The notes: a model not told the origin generated them from the letters alone. A stretch of 25,448 nucleotides of DNA from an uncultured Prevotella sp. (GCA_937916405.1 CALFUF010000015.1:1-25448), one strand, 5' to 3'; counted from the first letter of the stretch, positions 15,968 to 24,788 are shown. Made by a program: numbers and translations.

Positions 15968-17287
15968 ATGAAAGTAATGAAGTTTGGCGGAACGTCGGTA
16001 GGATCACCGGTTCGCATGAAGGAAGTAACGAAACTAGTCACCAAGTCTGGTGAGCCCGTATTTGTGGTGTTGTCGGCAATGTCCGGAACAACCAATTCAT
16101 TGGTTGAAATCTCAGACTATCTTTATAAGAAAAACCCTGAGGGCGCCAATGAAGTCATCAACGCATTGGAGAGGAAGTACATGAAGCATATTGATGAGCT
16201 TTACTCTACTGAGGAAATGAAGAACACTACTCGTGATTTCATTGTGACAGAGATGAATTACCTACGTTCTTTCACCAAAGAACTATTTACCTCTTTTGAA
16301 GAGAAAAGTATTGTGGCACAAGGTGAGATGATGTCCACCAACATGGTCGTTAACTACATGAAAGAACAAGGCATTAATGCAGTGTTGCTCAATGCCCTTG
16401 ACTTTATGCGTACAGACAAGAACTCTGAACCTGACCCTGCTTATATCCGTGAAAAGCTATCAGCTATCATGGAGAAGAACGAGGGACAACAGGTATATAT
16501 CACACAAGGTTTCATATGCCGTAATGCCTACGGTGAGGTTGACAATCTGCAACGTGGAGGTTCCGACTATACAGCCTCACTTGTTGGTGCCGCTTTGAAT
16601 GCTGAGGAAATTCAGATATGGACAGACATTGACGGAATGCACAACAATGACCCACGTGTTGTCGATAAGACAGCACCTGTTCATCAATTACATTTTGAGG
16701 AAGCCGCCGAGCTTGCTTATTTCGGAGCCAAGATTCTCCACCCCACTTGTGTTCAACCAGCCAAATACGCTGGAATCCCTGTTCGTTTGTTGAACACCAT
16801 GGATCCTGACGCAGAGGGAACAACCATCAGCAACCATACTGAGTATGGAAAGATTAAGGCTGTAGCTGCTAAAGACAACATTATAGCTATCAAGATTAAA
16901 TCAAGCCGTATGCTGCTTGCTACTGGTTTTCTTCGCAAAGTCTTTGAGATATTCGAAAGTTATCAGACTCCTATTGATATGGTTTGCACCTCTGAGGTAG
17001 GTGTCTCTATGTCTATTGACAACTCCTCTCATTTAGGAGAGATTGTTGACGAATTAAAGAAATACGGAACAGTGACAGTGGACACTGGTATGTGTATCAT
17101 CTGTGTGGTAGGTGACCTCGACTGGTCAAACATTGGTTTTGAGACCCTGACCCTTGATGCAATGAAAAATATTCCAGTCCGTATGGTCAGCTATGGTGGG
17201 TCCAACTATAACATATCCTTCCTCATTCGTGAAGAAGATAAAAAGCGTGCCCTGCAGAGTCTGAGCGATACTTTGTTCAATAAGTAA
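15968..17287 (+). CDS. lysC: Aspartate kinase (monofunctional)
   Basis: This enzyme phosphorylates aspartate, the first step toward lysine, diaminopimelate, threonine and methionine. The 439-residue protein opens with the kinase motif KFGGTSVGS (5-13) and has RGGSDYTA and the LHPTCVQPA segment typical of the family. Two ACT domains, from about residue 305 on, imply feedback control by an end product, probably lysine. There is no homoserine dehydrogenase domain. It lies 28 nt after ftsE and 20 nt before lysA. Confidence 0.95.
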   Translation: MKVMKFGGTSVGSPVRMKEVTKLVTKSGEPVFVVLSAMSGTTNSLVEISDYLYKKNPEGANEVINALERKYMKHIDELYSTEEMKNTTRDFIVTEMNYLRSFTKELFTSFEEKSIVAQGEMMSTNMVVNYMKEQGINAVLLNALDFMRTDKNSEPDPAYIREKLSAIMEKNEGQQVYITQGFICRNAYGEVDNLQRGGSDYTASLVGAALNAEEIQIWTDIDGMHNNDPRVVDKTAPVHQLHFEEAAELAYFGAKILHPTCVQPAKYAGIPVRLLNTMDPDAEGTTISNHTEYGKIKAVAAKDNIIAIKIKSSRMLLATGFLRKVFEIFESYQTPIDMVCTSEVGVSMSIDNSSHLGEIVDELKKYGTVTVDTGMCIICVVGDLDWSNIGFETLTLDAMKNIPVRMVSYGGSNYNISFLIREEDKKRALQSLSDTLFNK

Positions 17288-17307
17288 TATATCAACAACA
17301 CAACACA

Positions 17308-18468
17308 ATGACAAAAGGACAATTTCCAACTGAAAAGTTCGAGCAGCTCCCAACACCGTTCTACTATTACGATACGGAGTTGTTAAGAAAGACTTTGCAA
17401 ACCATCAACGATGAGGCTAACAAGCATGAGGGCTTTATGGTGCATTATGCCGTTAAGGCTAATGCCAATCCGCAGTTGCTACGTATCATCCGACAAGCCG
17501 GTTTAGGTGCAGACTGTGTAAGTGGTGGTGAGATTGCAGTTTCTCTTCAAGCAGGATTTCCTTCATCCAAGATAGTTTTTGCCGGTGTGGGTAAGAGTGA
17601 CTGGGAGATAAACCTTGGGCTTGACAACGATATTTTCTGCTTCAACGTGGAGAGCATTCCCGAATTGGAAGTCATCAATGAGCTTGCTGCGCAAAAAGGG
17701 AAAGTGGCTCGTGTCGCATTCAGACTGAATCCAAATGTTGGAGCCCACACTCATGCAAATATCACCACAGGATTAGCTGAGAACAAGTTTGGCATAGCTA
17801 TGCAGGATATGATGAGTGTCATCGAGGAAGCTGCAGGTTTGGAGCATATTAAAGTCGTGGGACTTCATTTCCATATTGGTAGTCAGATTCTTGATATGGG
17901 TGATTTTGAAGCTCTATGTAATCGTGTCAATGAATTGCAAAGTGAGCTGGAACGTCATCGCATCATTGTGGAACATATCAACGTGGGTGGAGGTCTTGGT
18001 GTTGATTACCAACATCCTAACCGCATACCCATCCCTGATTTCAAAGCTTATTTCGATACCTATGCAAAGAAGCTCAAGCTACGACCAGGACAGACCCTCC
18101 ATTTTGAGCTTGGGCGTGCAGTAGTAGCTCAGTGTGGTAGTCTTATCACACGTACCTTATATATAAAAAAAGGGGCTTTGAAGCAGTTTTGTATTGTGGA
18201 TGCTGGCTTCACCGATCTTATCCGTCCCGCACTTTATCAAGCATATCACAAAATAGAGAACATCTCCAGTGAGGAATCTACTCAGACTTATGATGTTGTA
18301 GGACCTATCTGCGAATCTACTGATGTCTTTGCCAAACAAGTCGATCTGAATGCTTGCCATCGTGGCGACTTACTGGCAATACGCTCTGCTGGCGCCTATG
18401 GTGAAATCATGGCATCACAATATAACTGTCGCCGACTACCGAAAGGCTATACAAGTGACGATATTTAA
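17308..18468 (+). CDS. lysA: Diaminopimelate decarboxylase
   Basis: LysA decarboxylates meso-diaminopimelate to lysine with pyridoxal phosphate. The 386-residue fold-type III enzyme has the cofactor Lys50 in HYAVKANANP, the phosphate-binding GGGLGVDY, the HFHIGSQI segment, and the active-site Cys in GPICESTDVF near residue 330. It directly follows lysC, giving the first and last enzymes of the lysine pathway together. Related decarboxylases (ornithine/arginine, carboxynorspermidine) are less likely given this pairing. Confidence 0.93.
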   Translation: MTKGQFPTEKFEQLPTPFYYYDTELLRKTLQTINDEANKHEGFMVHYAVKANANPQLLRIIRQAGLGADCVSGGEIAVSLQAGFPSSKIVFAGVGKSDWEINLGLDNDIFCFNVESIPELEVINELAAQKGKVARVAFRLNPNVGAHTHANITTGLAENKFGIAMQDMMSVIEEAAGLEHIKVVGLHFHIGSQILDMGDFEALCNRVNELQSELERHRIIVEHINVGGGLGVDYQHPNRIPIPDFKAYFDTYAKKLKLRPGQTLHFELGRAVVAQCGSLITRTLYIKKGALKQFCIVDAGFTDLIRPALYQAYHKIENISSEESTQTYDVVGPICESTDVFAKQVDLNACHRGDLLAIRSAGAYGEIMASQYNCRRLPKGYTSDDI

Positions 18469-18477
18469 CAAGTCAAA

Positions 18478-19131
18478 ATGATAAACGATACTACGAAGAA
18501 TACAAACATACAATTATCAGTCGTGATAGTGGTGCACGACGAGGATACCGCATTGGAGCAAAACCTCCCCATCTTCCTGAATATGGATTGCGACACTGCC
18601 TTTGAAGTTATTGTCGTAGACGACACTTCCACAGATAGGACACCAGAGGTATTGAAAAAACTCAAGGAAGAGTATCCTATACTGCATACCACTTTCCTGC
18701 CGAAGTCCGTCCCTAATCCCAGCCGGATGCAATTGGCATTATATTTGGGGGCGAAAGCTGCCAAGAGCGACTGGATTGTCGTTGCTGACATCCATCGTCC
18801 ACCAACATCCTCCGAATGGATAGACTGTCTGACAAGAGAGATCGCATCTGGAACTGTCGAAGTTGCCATGGTGTATTCAGACAGGAAGCACCCCGAGATA
18901 GTTGAATGTCATTCCTTTATGCAAATGGAAGATGCCGTCTCAATCTTGAAAAAGGCTGAGCGCTTTTCAGGGAAGGGACACAAAGGAAAATGGATGAAAG
19001 TAAGACGTGGACTATATGATGCGGTGGCAATACACCGTAGTCGTGTATTTGAGGCAATACGCCAGTTTGACCAGCATATCAAAGGCGGGAAACTAATGGT
19101 TCTCCGCATGCTCGTTTTCTGGAAGAGCTGA
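18478..19131 (+). CDS. Short GT2-family glycosyltransferase
   Basis: This 217-residue protein has the N-terminal half of a GT-A fold: QLSVVIVVHDED (12-23), VVDDTSTDRT (47-56) and the metal-binding region VVADIH (102-107), where the usual DxD is D-I-H. The DAVAIHRSRVFEAIRQFD segment matches the acceptor-proximal part of GT2 enzymes. The protein then ends after a short hydrophobic tail (LMVLRMLVFWKS) with no further acceptor domain and no long membrane anchor. It is shorter than most GT2 enzymes. It starts 9 nt after lysA, and the next gene starts 14 nt after its stop. Sugar and acceptor are unknown. Confidence 0.75.
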   Translation: MINDTTKNTNIQLSVVIVVHDEDTALEQNLPIFLNMDCDTAFEVIVVDDTSTDRTPEVLKKLKEEYPILHTTFLPKSVPNPSRMQLALYLGAKAAKSDWIVVADIHRPPTSSEWIDCLTREIASGTVEVAMVYSDRKHPEIVECHSFMQMEDAVSILKKAERFSGKGHKGKWMKVRRGLYDAVAIHRSRVFEAIRQFDQHIKGGKLMVLRMLVFWKS

Positions 19132-19145
19132 AGACAAGATATCTT

Positions 19146-20240
19146 ATGAGAATACTTCATTACATACCCAAGAATGACAGCATGGTCCATCATTATGTGA
19201 ACTTGCTGGTTAATAGCATGGGGCTAGAGGCAGAAAATATCATAGTGGAGGATGAGACACTTGCTAAAGAAAAGTTCCAGACCATCCATTTCGATATTCT
19301 GCATATTCATGGCTGTTGGCACTATTCCGCCTATCGGATTCTCAAAATAGCCGTAAAGAAGGGGGCTCGTGTTGTTTTGTCACCCTATGGACAGTTGGAA
19401 CCTTGGATGGTGGAGGAGCGTTATTGGAAAGAGAAGCTCCCCAAGAAGATACTGTTCCAGAAAAGTATTGTTGAGAATGCTTATGCCATTATCATCCAAG
19501 GGAAGATGGAGGAAGAGTGTATAAAAAAACTGGGATGGAATCACCGTATGGAGATTATTCGAAATCCTGTTATTACCCACTCTATCACCTCTTCAGAGAT
19601 GGCATATAAGACCTACTATGTTTATAGGAAAGTACTCAATAGCCATACGATAGAGTTGATGCGTGAACAAACCCGTACCTTACTTCGTTATTTCATCAAG
19701 GCTGGTATTACGGGAGACAGCCGTTGGGTGACTGACGACCTGTTCAGTATCAATGACCCAGAACAATGGCGATATATCCATATATATGCCCATTATGAGA
19801 ATATCAGTAGTATCGTACTTCGTGGTGCTCATCTGCTGAATTATCAGATTCCAGAATTAGACATCCATAAAATCTCTTGTTATCTACCCAAGAATTTTGA
19901 GATACCAAAAACTATTCAAGATGCTATTGGACTACAATATGCATCGGAGAACGATCGTCTGATAGCCACGTTCAAATATATACGTAAACTGATAATCCAC
20001 AGCCAACTGACCATCAGTCATCTGTGTGAGTTAGACAGGGAACTACGTGAGCATAACGTGGAGGAAGACCATTTAGTGGAGACCTTAAAGGAATCAAAAC
20101 TATTCAAGACGGCATGTCGCACGATGCAACTTCTCCAAGAGTATACCGACTTTGACGAAGGATTTATGCCTATCCCACCCCTCAACGACAGAATTACCAA
20201 TCGAATCAGACAACAAATATATAATCACCTGAAAATATGA
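19146..20240 (+). CDS. GT4-like N-terminal domain fused to an unidentified helical domain
   Basis: Residues 1-145 look like the N-terminal Rossmann-like half of a GT4 (GT-B) glycosyltransferase: MRILHYIP at the start, ILHIHGCWHYSAYRI, LSPYGQLEPWMVEERYWKEK and EIIRNPV, where a normal enzyme would enter its second, sugar-nucleotide-binding half. That half, with its E-x7-E motif, is missing. Residues 150-364 instead form a mostly helical region with no motif I recognise. The frame is open upstream to 19071, but MRILHYIP is a typical family start. The stop overlaps fbp by 4 nt. It might be a non-catalytic partner of the preceding GT2 protein; this is speculative. Confidence 0.7.
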   Translation: MRILHYIPKNDSMVHHYVNLLVNSMGLEAENIIVEDETLAKEKFQTIHFDILHIHGCWHYSAYRILKIAVKKGARVVLSPYGQLEPWMVEERYWKEKLPKKILFQKSIVENAYAIIIQGKMEEECIKKLGWNHRMEIIRNPVITHSITSSEMAYKTYYVYRKVLNSHTIELMREQTRTLLRYFIKAGITGDSRWVTDDLFSINDPEQWRYIHIYAHYENISSIVLRGAHLLNYQIPELDIHKISCYLPKNFEIPKTIQDAIGLQYASENDRLIATFKYIRKLIIHSQLTISHLCELDRELREHNVEEDHLVETLKESKLFKTACRTMQLLQEYTDFDEGFMPIPPLNDRITNRIRQQIYNHLKI

Positions 20241-22219
20241 ATCAAACTACTGCTAACCTGAATCGTGATATGCATTATCTGCAACTGCTATCAAACACAT
20301 TTCCTACGATAGCAGCTGCCTCGACAGAGATTATCAATTTGGAGGCAATCCTTAATCTACCCAAAGGTACAGAGCATTTCCTTGCTGACCTTCATGGAGA
20401 GAGTGAGGCTTTCCTGCATGTATTGAAGAATGCTTCTGGAAATATCAAACGAAAGGTAACAGAACTCTTTGCGGGAGACATCCGCGATAAAGAACGCAAA
20501 GAGCTGTGCACACTTATTTACTATCCAGAACAGAAAATAGAACTTATCAAAGCTGCAGAGCCAGATATAGAGGATTGGTATCATATCACCATTCATCGTC
20601 TCGTTGCCGTATGCCGTGATGTCAGTAGCAAATATTCCCGCTCGAAGGTCCGTAAGTCATTACCTGAAGATTTTGGCTATATCATCGAGGAACTATTACA
20701 TGAGAGGACTGACGATACTGACAAGGCAGCATATGTTAGTGTCATTGTTGACACGATCATCTCCACAGGAAGAGCCGACGACTTCATCATCGCCCTGTGT
20801 AATGTCATCCAGCGACTTGCCATCGATCAGCTGCATATCCTGGGAGACATCTACGATCGCGGTCCAGGTGCCCATATCATCCTCGACACCATGAGACAGT
20901 ATCACTCATGGGATATCCAATGGGGCAACCATGATATATTATGGATGGGAGCATGTGCCGGGAATGACGCATGTATTTGTAACGTGTTGCGTCTCTCTCT
21001 TCGCTATGCTAATCTTGCGACCTTAGAGGAAGGTTACGGCATTAACCTCGTACCACTTGCCACCTTTGCCATGGAGACTTATGGTGACGACCCATGTGAA
21101 GAGTTCATCCCACGCCTTCTGAAAGACAATACTCTCGATGAGAAGACCATGCGTCTAACGGCACAGATGCACAAGGCGATTACCGTCATCCAGTTTAAGA
21201 CAGAGGCACAGATCTTCAAGCGTCGTCCGGAATGGATGATGGAAGACCGCTGTCTGTTAGATGCCATCGACTATGAGAAGGGCATCTGTCAGCTGGACGG
21301 GAAAGACTACAAGATGATATCTTGTCATTTCCCGACAGTAGACCCCGCCAATCCTTGTCTGTTGACTCCTGAGGAGGAGCTGTTAATGCAGAAGTTACAC
21401 CATAGCTTCCGTGTCTGTGAGAAACTACGCAAGCACATCAAGATGCTGCTCTCCCATGGTTGCATGTATAATGTCAGCAACCATAATCTGCTCTTCCATG
21501 CTTCCTGTCCTCTGAATGCAGATGGCAGTTTGAAGGAAGTCACACTTTACCAAGGGAAAAAATACTGTGGAATGGACCTGATGCACAACATTGGCATGAT
21601 TATACGTGCCGCCTTCACTACTGACACAGACGCTGCGTTGCGGCAGTATGCCAAGGACTATTTCCTCTATCTCTGGTGTGGCAAAGACTCTCCCTTGTTT
21701 GATAAGTCAAAGATGGCGACCTTCGAGCGTTATTTCCTCACTGACAAAGAGACCTACAAGGAGGAGAAAGGCTATTATTTCCAATTACGTGACTCTGAGG
21801 AGATATGCGACCGTATCTTAGATGCCTTTGGGGTGAAAGGTCCCAATCGCCATATCATCAACGGACATGTTCCCGTACATGCCTCGAAGGGTGAGAATCC
21901 CATCAAGGCGAATGGTAAGCTGATGGTGATCGATGGCGGTTTCTCAGAGGCATACCATAAGGAAACGGGAATTGCAGGATACACACTGGTATACCATAGT
22001 CGTGGTTTCCAATTAGTTCAACACGAGCCGTTTACGAGCGCTGCAGATGCTATTCAAAAAGGAACAGACATCAAGTCAACCACCCAACTTGTGGAACTCT
22101 CTACCCATCGTATGCTAGTGGCTGACACTGACAAGGGTGCAGAGCTTCGCTCACAGATTGAAGACCTCCGCCAATTGCTCTACGCATATCGTCATGGTAT
22201 TCTGAAAGAGAAGAAATGA
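20237..22219 (+). CDS. fbp: Class 3 (Firmicutes/Bacteroidetes-type) fructose-1,6-bisphosphatase
   Basis: Fbp hydrolyses fructose 1,6-bisphosphate to fructose 6-phosphate for gluconeogenesis. The 660-residue length is typical of class 3, much longer than class 1. The metallophosphatase motifs are DLHGE (51-55), GDIYDRGP (203-210) and GNHD (230-233), with a later INGHVPVHASKGENP segment supplying further metal-site histidines. The start overlaps the previous gene and the stop overlaps the next, each by 4 nt. It probably supplies fructose 6-phosphate for sugar-nucleotide synthesis too. Confidence 0.96.
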   Translation: MNQTTANLNRDMHYLQLLSNTFPTIAAASTEIINLEAILNLPKGTEHFLADLHGESEAFLHVLKNASGNIKRKVTELFAGDIRDKERKELCTLIYYPEQKIELIKAAEPDIEDWYHITIHRLVAVCRDVSSKYSRSKVRKSLPEDFGYIIEELLHERTDDTDKAAYVSVIVDTIISTGRADDFIIALCNVIQRLAIDQLHILGDIYDRGPGAHIILDTMRQYHSWDIQWGNHDILWMGACAGNDACICNVLRLSLRYANLATLEEGYGINLVPLATFAMETYGDDPCEEFIPRLLKDNTLDEKTMRLTAQMHKAITVIQFKTEAQIFKRRPEWMMEDRCLLDAIDYEKGICQLDGKDYKMISCHFPTVDPANPCLLTPEEELLMQKLHHSFRVCEKLRKHIKMLLSHGCMYNVSNHNLLFHASCPLNADGSLKEVTLYQGKKYCGMDLMHNIGMIIRAAFTTDTDAALRQYAKDYFLYLWCGKDSPLFDKSKMATFERYFLTDKETYKEEKGYYFQLRDSEEICDRILDAFGVKGPNRHIINGHVPVHASKGENPIKANGKLMVIDGGFSEAYHKETGIAGYTLVYHSRGFQLVQHEPFTSAADAIQKGTDIKSTTQLVELSTHRMLVADTDKGAELRSQIEDLRQLLYAYRHGILKEKK

Positions 22220-22569
22220 AGCATCATGTCATCATCGCCTTAGGGTCGAACCACCAACAAGCTGTCTACATACAATGGGCATCAGAGCGTGTCATGCAGC
22301 TATTGGATGACTGTCGGCTTAGCCGTTGTCTGTGGACTGCAGACATCAAGGGTACAGGCAAATGGTACATGAACCGTCTGGCTATAGGAATGACAGATTT
22401 GTCGGCAGACGACTTGCAAGTGATGTTGAAAGAAACTGAGGCGTTGACAGGACGAACAAAAGACATGGTGACCATCGACCTCGACTTAATGCAGTATGAC
22501 GATTGCCGTTACCATGAGAAAGACTGGCAACGCCCCTATATCCAGAACATTATACAAGATATCCTATGA
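22216..22569 (+). CDS. Short FolK-like (HPPK) protein
   Basis: This 117-residue protein has parts of hydroxymethyldihydropterin pyrophosphokinase: IALGSN (7-12), MNRLAIG (52-58) in place of the usual NAV segment, and ETEALTGR followed by TIDLDLMQYDD, where Asp88 and Asp90 correspond to the catalytic metal ligands. Typical FolK is near 160 residues; several loop segments and the HxxxxxRxFVLxPL end are absent or reduced. It overlaps fbp and the peptidase gene by 4 nt each. It may have folate activity, or be a diverged paralogue with another role. Confidence 0.7.
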   Translation: MKHHVIIALGSNHQQAVYIQWASERVMQLLDDCRLSRCLWTADIKGTGKWYMNRLAIGMTDLSADDLQVMLKETEALTGRTKDMVTIDLDLMQYDDCRYHEKDWQRPYIQNIIQDIL

Positions 22570-23798
22570 AGATATTCATCCTCCTTTTAACTACGCTCTT
22601 ACCGTTGGGCATACAAGCTCAAGACTATGAGCAATATTTTTCTGACAGCACCCTTCGCTTGGACTATGTATTTGCTGGTGATGTCAATAGCCAACAGATC
22701 TATGTCGACCAACTCTCCAAGAGCAACCGCTGGTATGGACGCAAACACAGACTGAATGAGTTACCTTTAGCTGGTAACGGACAGATCACGGTTTGCGACA
22801 AGTCGACGGGAATGGTCATCTACCGCCATTCCTTCTCCACCCTCTTTCAGGAATGGCTTGCCACTGAGGAGGCGAAACATACCAAGAAGTCATTTGAGAA
22901 TGTCTTTCTCGTACCTTATCCCAAGCAACCCGTCCGTATCAAGGTAGAACTGCGTGACTACCATGATAGGATTACCGCCTCGCTGACCCATGAGGTCGAC
23001 CCGAAGGATATTCTGATTCGTCAATTGGAACGCAAGGAGAACGCTCCCTATGTCACCCTCCAGCAGGCTGCAGATACTACTTGCTGCATCCATATCGCCT
23101 ATGTTGCCGAGGGCTATACCGCAGAACAGATGGACCAGTATCTTGCCGACTGCCATGTGGCGATGGAGGCTCTCTTCGAGCATGAACCCTTCAAGCAGTT
23201 GCGCAACCGTTTTAATATCATCGCCCTGCTATCGCCCTCCCATGACTCTGATGTGAGCCAACCTGGCAAGGGTATTTGGCGAAACACGGCTCTAGCCTCA
23301 CATTTCGACACGTTTTATAGTACCCGCTATCTGACAACCCTGCACCTGAAACAACTACACGACTGGCTTGCCTGTACACCCTACGAACACATCATCGTGC
23401 TTGCCAATACAGCCCATTATGGAGGTGGGGGCATCTATAACTCCTATAATTTGAGTTACACCCGTGGCAAGCATTTTCGTCCTGTGGTGGTGCATGAGTT
23501 CGGACACTCTTTTGGCGGTTTGGGTGACGAGTATCCCTACGGAGACAGCGACCCCATGTATTTTGCGGACACAGAGCCATGGGAGCCAAACCTGACAACA
23601 ACGAATAAAAAACCTGCTAAATGGCAGGACCTGATTGATGCGGGAAAGGCAGGACTCGTAGAGGGAGGTGGCTATCTCTCTAAGGGTGTCTGGAGAGGAC
23701 AAGAGGATTGTAGGATGCGCACCAACGAGCACCCCGTATTCTGTCCTGTCTGTCAACAGGCGCTCACCAAACTGATTGATTTCTATACTGTTCGTTGA
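22566..23798 (+). CDS. Secreted M64 (IgA peptidase-like) zinc metallopeptidase
   Basis: This 410-residue protein has a clear signal peptide (1-19, cleaved near IQAQ). An N-terminal beta-rich M64 domain (about 20-145) is followed by the peptidase domain. The zinc motif is HEFGHSFGGLGDEY (310-323), with His310, His314 and Asp321 as ligands and Glu311 as base. The family is named for a Clostridium IgA1/IgA2 protease, but many members occur in gut Bacteroidales, so a role against IgA is only a possibility. A CRMRTNEHPVFCPVC segment near the C-terminus could form disulfides. The last 16 nt overlap the opposite-strand methyltransferase gene. Confidence 0.92.
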   Translation: MKIFILLLTTLLPLGIQAQDYEQYFSDSTLRLDYVFAGDVNSQQIYVDQLSKSNRWYGRKHRLNELPLAGNGQITVCDKSTGMVIYRHSFSTLFQEWLATEEAKHTKKSFENVFLVPYPKQPVRIKVELRDYHDRITASLTHEVDPKDILIRQLERKENAPYVTLQQAADTTCCIHIAYVAEGYTAEQMDQYLADCHVAMEALFEHEPFKQLRNRFNIIALLSPSHDSDVSQPGKGIWRNTALASHFDTFYSTRYLTTLHLKQLHDWLACTPYEHIIVLANTAHYGGGGIYNSYNLSYTRGKHFRPVVVHEFGHSFGGLGDEYPYGDSDPMYFADTEPWEPNLTTTNKKPAKWQDLIDAGKAGLVEGGGYLSKGVWRGQEDCRMRTNEHPVFCPVCQQALTKLIDFYTVR

Positions 23799-24559
23799 CG
23801 GACTGCCTCAAATAACAGGATAGCAGCCGATACACTGACATTCAGGGAGTCGAGTTTACCCAACATGGGTATGCGGATATGTGCTGTTGCCGCCTTACGC
23901 CATTGATCAGTCAGTCCTGTTGCCTCTGTCCCCATCACGATGGCAGTCCCTTTCCTCATGTCCTGATCGTAATAAAGGTTGGAGTCCTGGAGTTGTGCCG
24001 TCAGTATCTGGATATTTCTTGCTTGCAGGAAGTGAATGCATTCCTCGGATGTACAAGCGACAGTGGGAACAGTAAAGACAGCACCGATACTGCTCCGTAT
24101 CAGATTAGGGTTATATAAATCTGTCAAGGGGTCACAAACGATGACGGCATCTGCCTTGGCGGCATCGGCAGAACGCAATATAGCACCTAAATTTCCAGGT
24201 TTCTCTACCCTCTCCAGAATCATCAACAAGGGATTCTCTGGCAACCGCAAGTCATCCAATGTCTTAGGTTGGGTACGGACAACTGCCACTACCCCTTCTG
24301 TTGTCCCTCTATAAGCGATTTTCTCATACACAGCAGGAGTCACAAGCACTGCATCCTGTGGCACCTCGTCCTGATACAACTCAGGACATATGAAAGATGT
24401 CACCACCTCGTAACCTCCTTCCACACAATGCTGCAACTCACGCTTTCCCTCTATCACAAACACTCCCTGTTTGCGACGTTCCGAGGATTTCTGTTGCAAC
24501 AGCAACAACTGTTTGATCCTTGGATTCTGTGCACTCGATATCGTCGTATCGTTCTTCAC
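23783..24559 (-). CDS. SpoU/TrmH-family RNA 2'-O-methyltransferase
   Basis: This SPOUT enzyme is expected to methylate a ribose 2'-OH in rRNA or tRNA using S-adenosylmethionine. The 258-residue protein has an N-terminal substrate-binding domain (about 5-95, VFVIEGKREL). The three SpoU motifs follow: motif 1 EKPGNLGAILRS (119-130), motif 2 GTEATGL (210-216) and motif 3 SLNVSVSAAILLFE (238-251), which forms the cofactor knot. The start codon is GTG at 24559; no ATG in the frame fits better. It converges on the M64 gene with a 16-nt overlap. The target nucleotide is unknown. Confidence 0.93.
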   Translation of the reverse strand: MKNDTTISSAQNPRIKQLLLLQQKSSERRKQGVFVIEGKRELQHCVEGGYEVVTSFICPELYQDEVPQDAVLVTPAVYEKIAYRGTTEGVVAVVRTQPKTLDDLRLPENPLLMILERVEKPGNLGAILRSADAAKADAVIVCDPLTDLYNPNLIRSSIGAVFTVPTVACTSEECIHFLQARNIQILTAQLQDSNLYYDQDMRKGTAIVMGTEATGLTDQWRKAATAHIRIPMLGKLDSLNVSVSAAILLFEAVRQRTV

Positions 24560-24578
24560 AATATTTATTTTGACTGGG

Positions 24579-24586
24579 CAAAGTTA
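24579..24586 (-). promoter_or_regulatory. Proximal -7 box for the methyltransferase gene
   Basis: The minus strand reads TAACTTTG, matching TAnnTTTG, about 20 nt before the GTG start. No good -33 TTTG lies at the right distance. It would give a very short leader, as an alternative to the distal promoter at 24959-24990. Confidence 0.5.
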
Positions 24587-24680
24587 CAATAAATAATTCA
24601 ATTATGACTAACAATTCCGAAAAATAAAGCATTCCCTGCCTTGCTTGTTGAAGAAGCACCATGTCTTTCTGGTCTTCTCT

Positions 24681-24788
24681 TATGGGTTCCACCCCCATAG
24701 CCTCATCCTTTTCGTTTTGTTCAATGCCTGGGATCACAGTAAACCCTGTGGGCAACCACTAGGTTCCTACCGAGAAACTTGTGGTTTC
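24681..24788 (-). other. Cluster of four short hairpins upstream of the methyltransferase gene
   Basis: Four stems lie in 108 nt: TATGGG/CCCATA (24681-24699, 7-nt loop), CACAG/CTGTG (24735-24750, 6-nt loop), GGCAACC/GGTTCC (24751-24767, 4-nt loop, one bulge) and GAAAC/GTTTC (24774-24788, 5-nt loop). The last three are nearly contiguous and share a GGAACC/GTGGTT theme. They would lie in a minus-strand transcript from 24952, as a structured leader or separate small RNA, or may be an intergenic repeat. No named RNA family was recognised. Confidence 0.45.

Noticed and set aside
19071..19145. Upstream extension of the GT4-like frame toward the GT2 gene
   Set aside because: The frame is open, but MRILHYIP at 19146 is a typical family N-terminus and no ATG occurs upstream in the frame.
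24438..24755. Minus-strand open frame of 105 codons overlapping the methyltransferase start
   Set aside because: It overlaps the well-supported N-terminus of the methyltransferase in another frame and runs through the hairpin cluster; its sequence has no recognisable domain.
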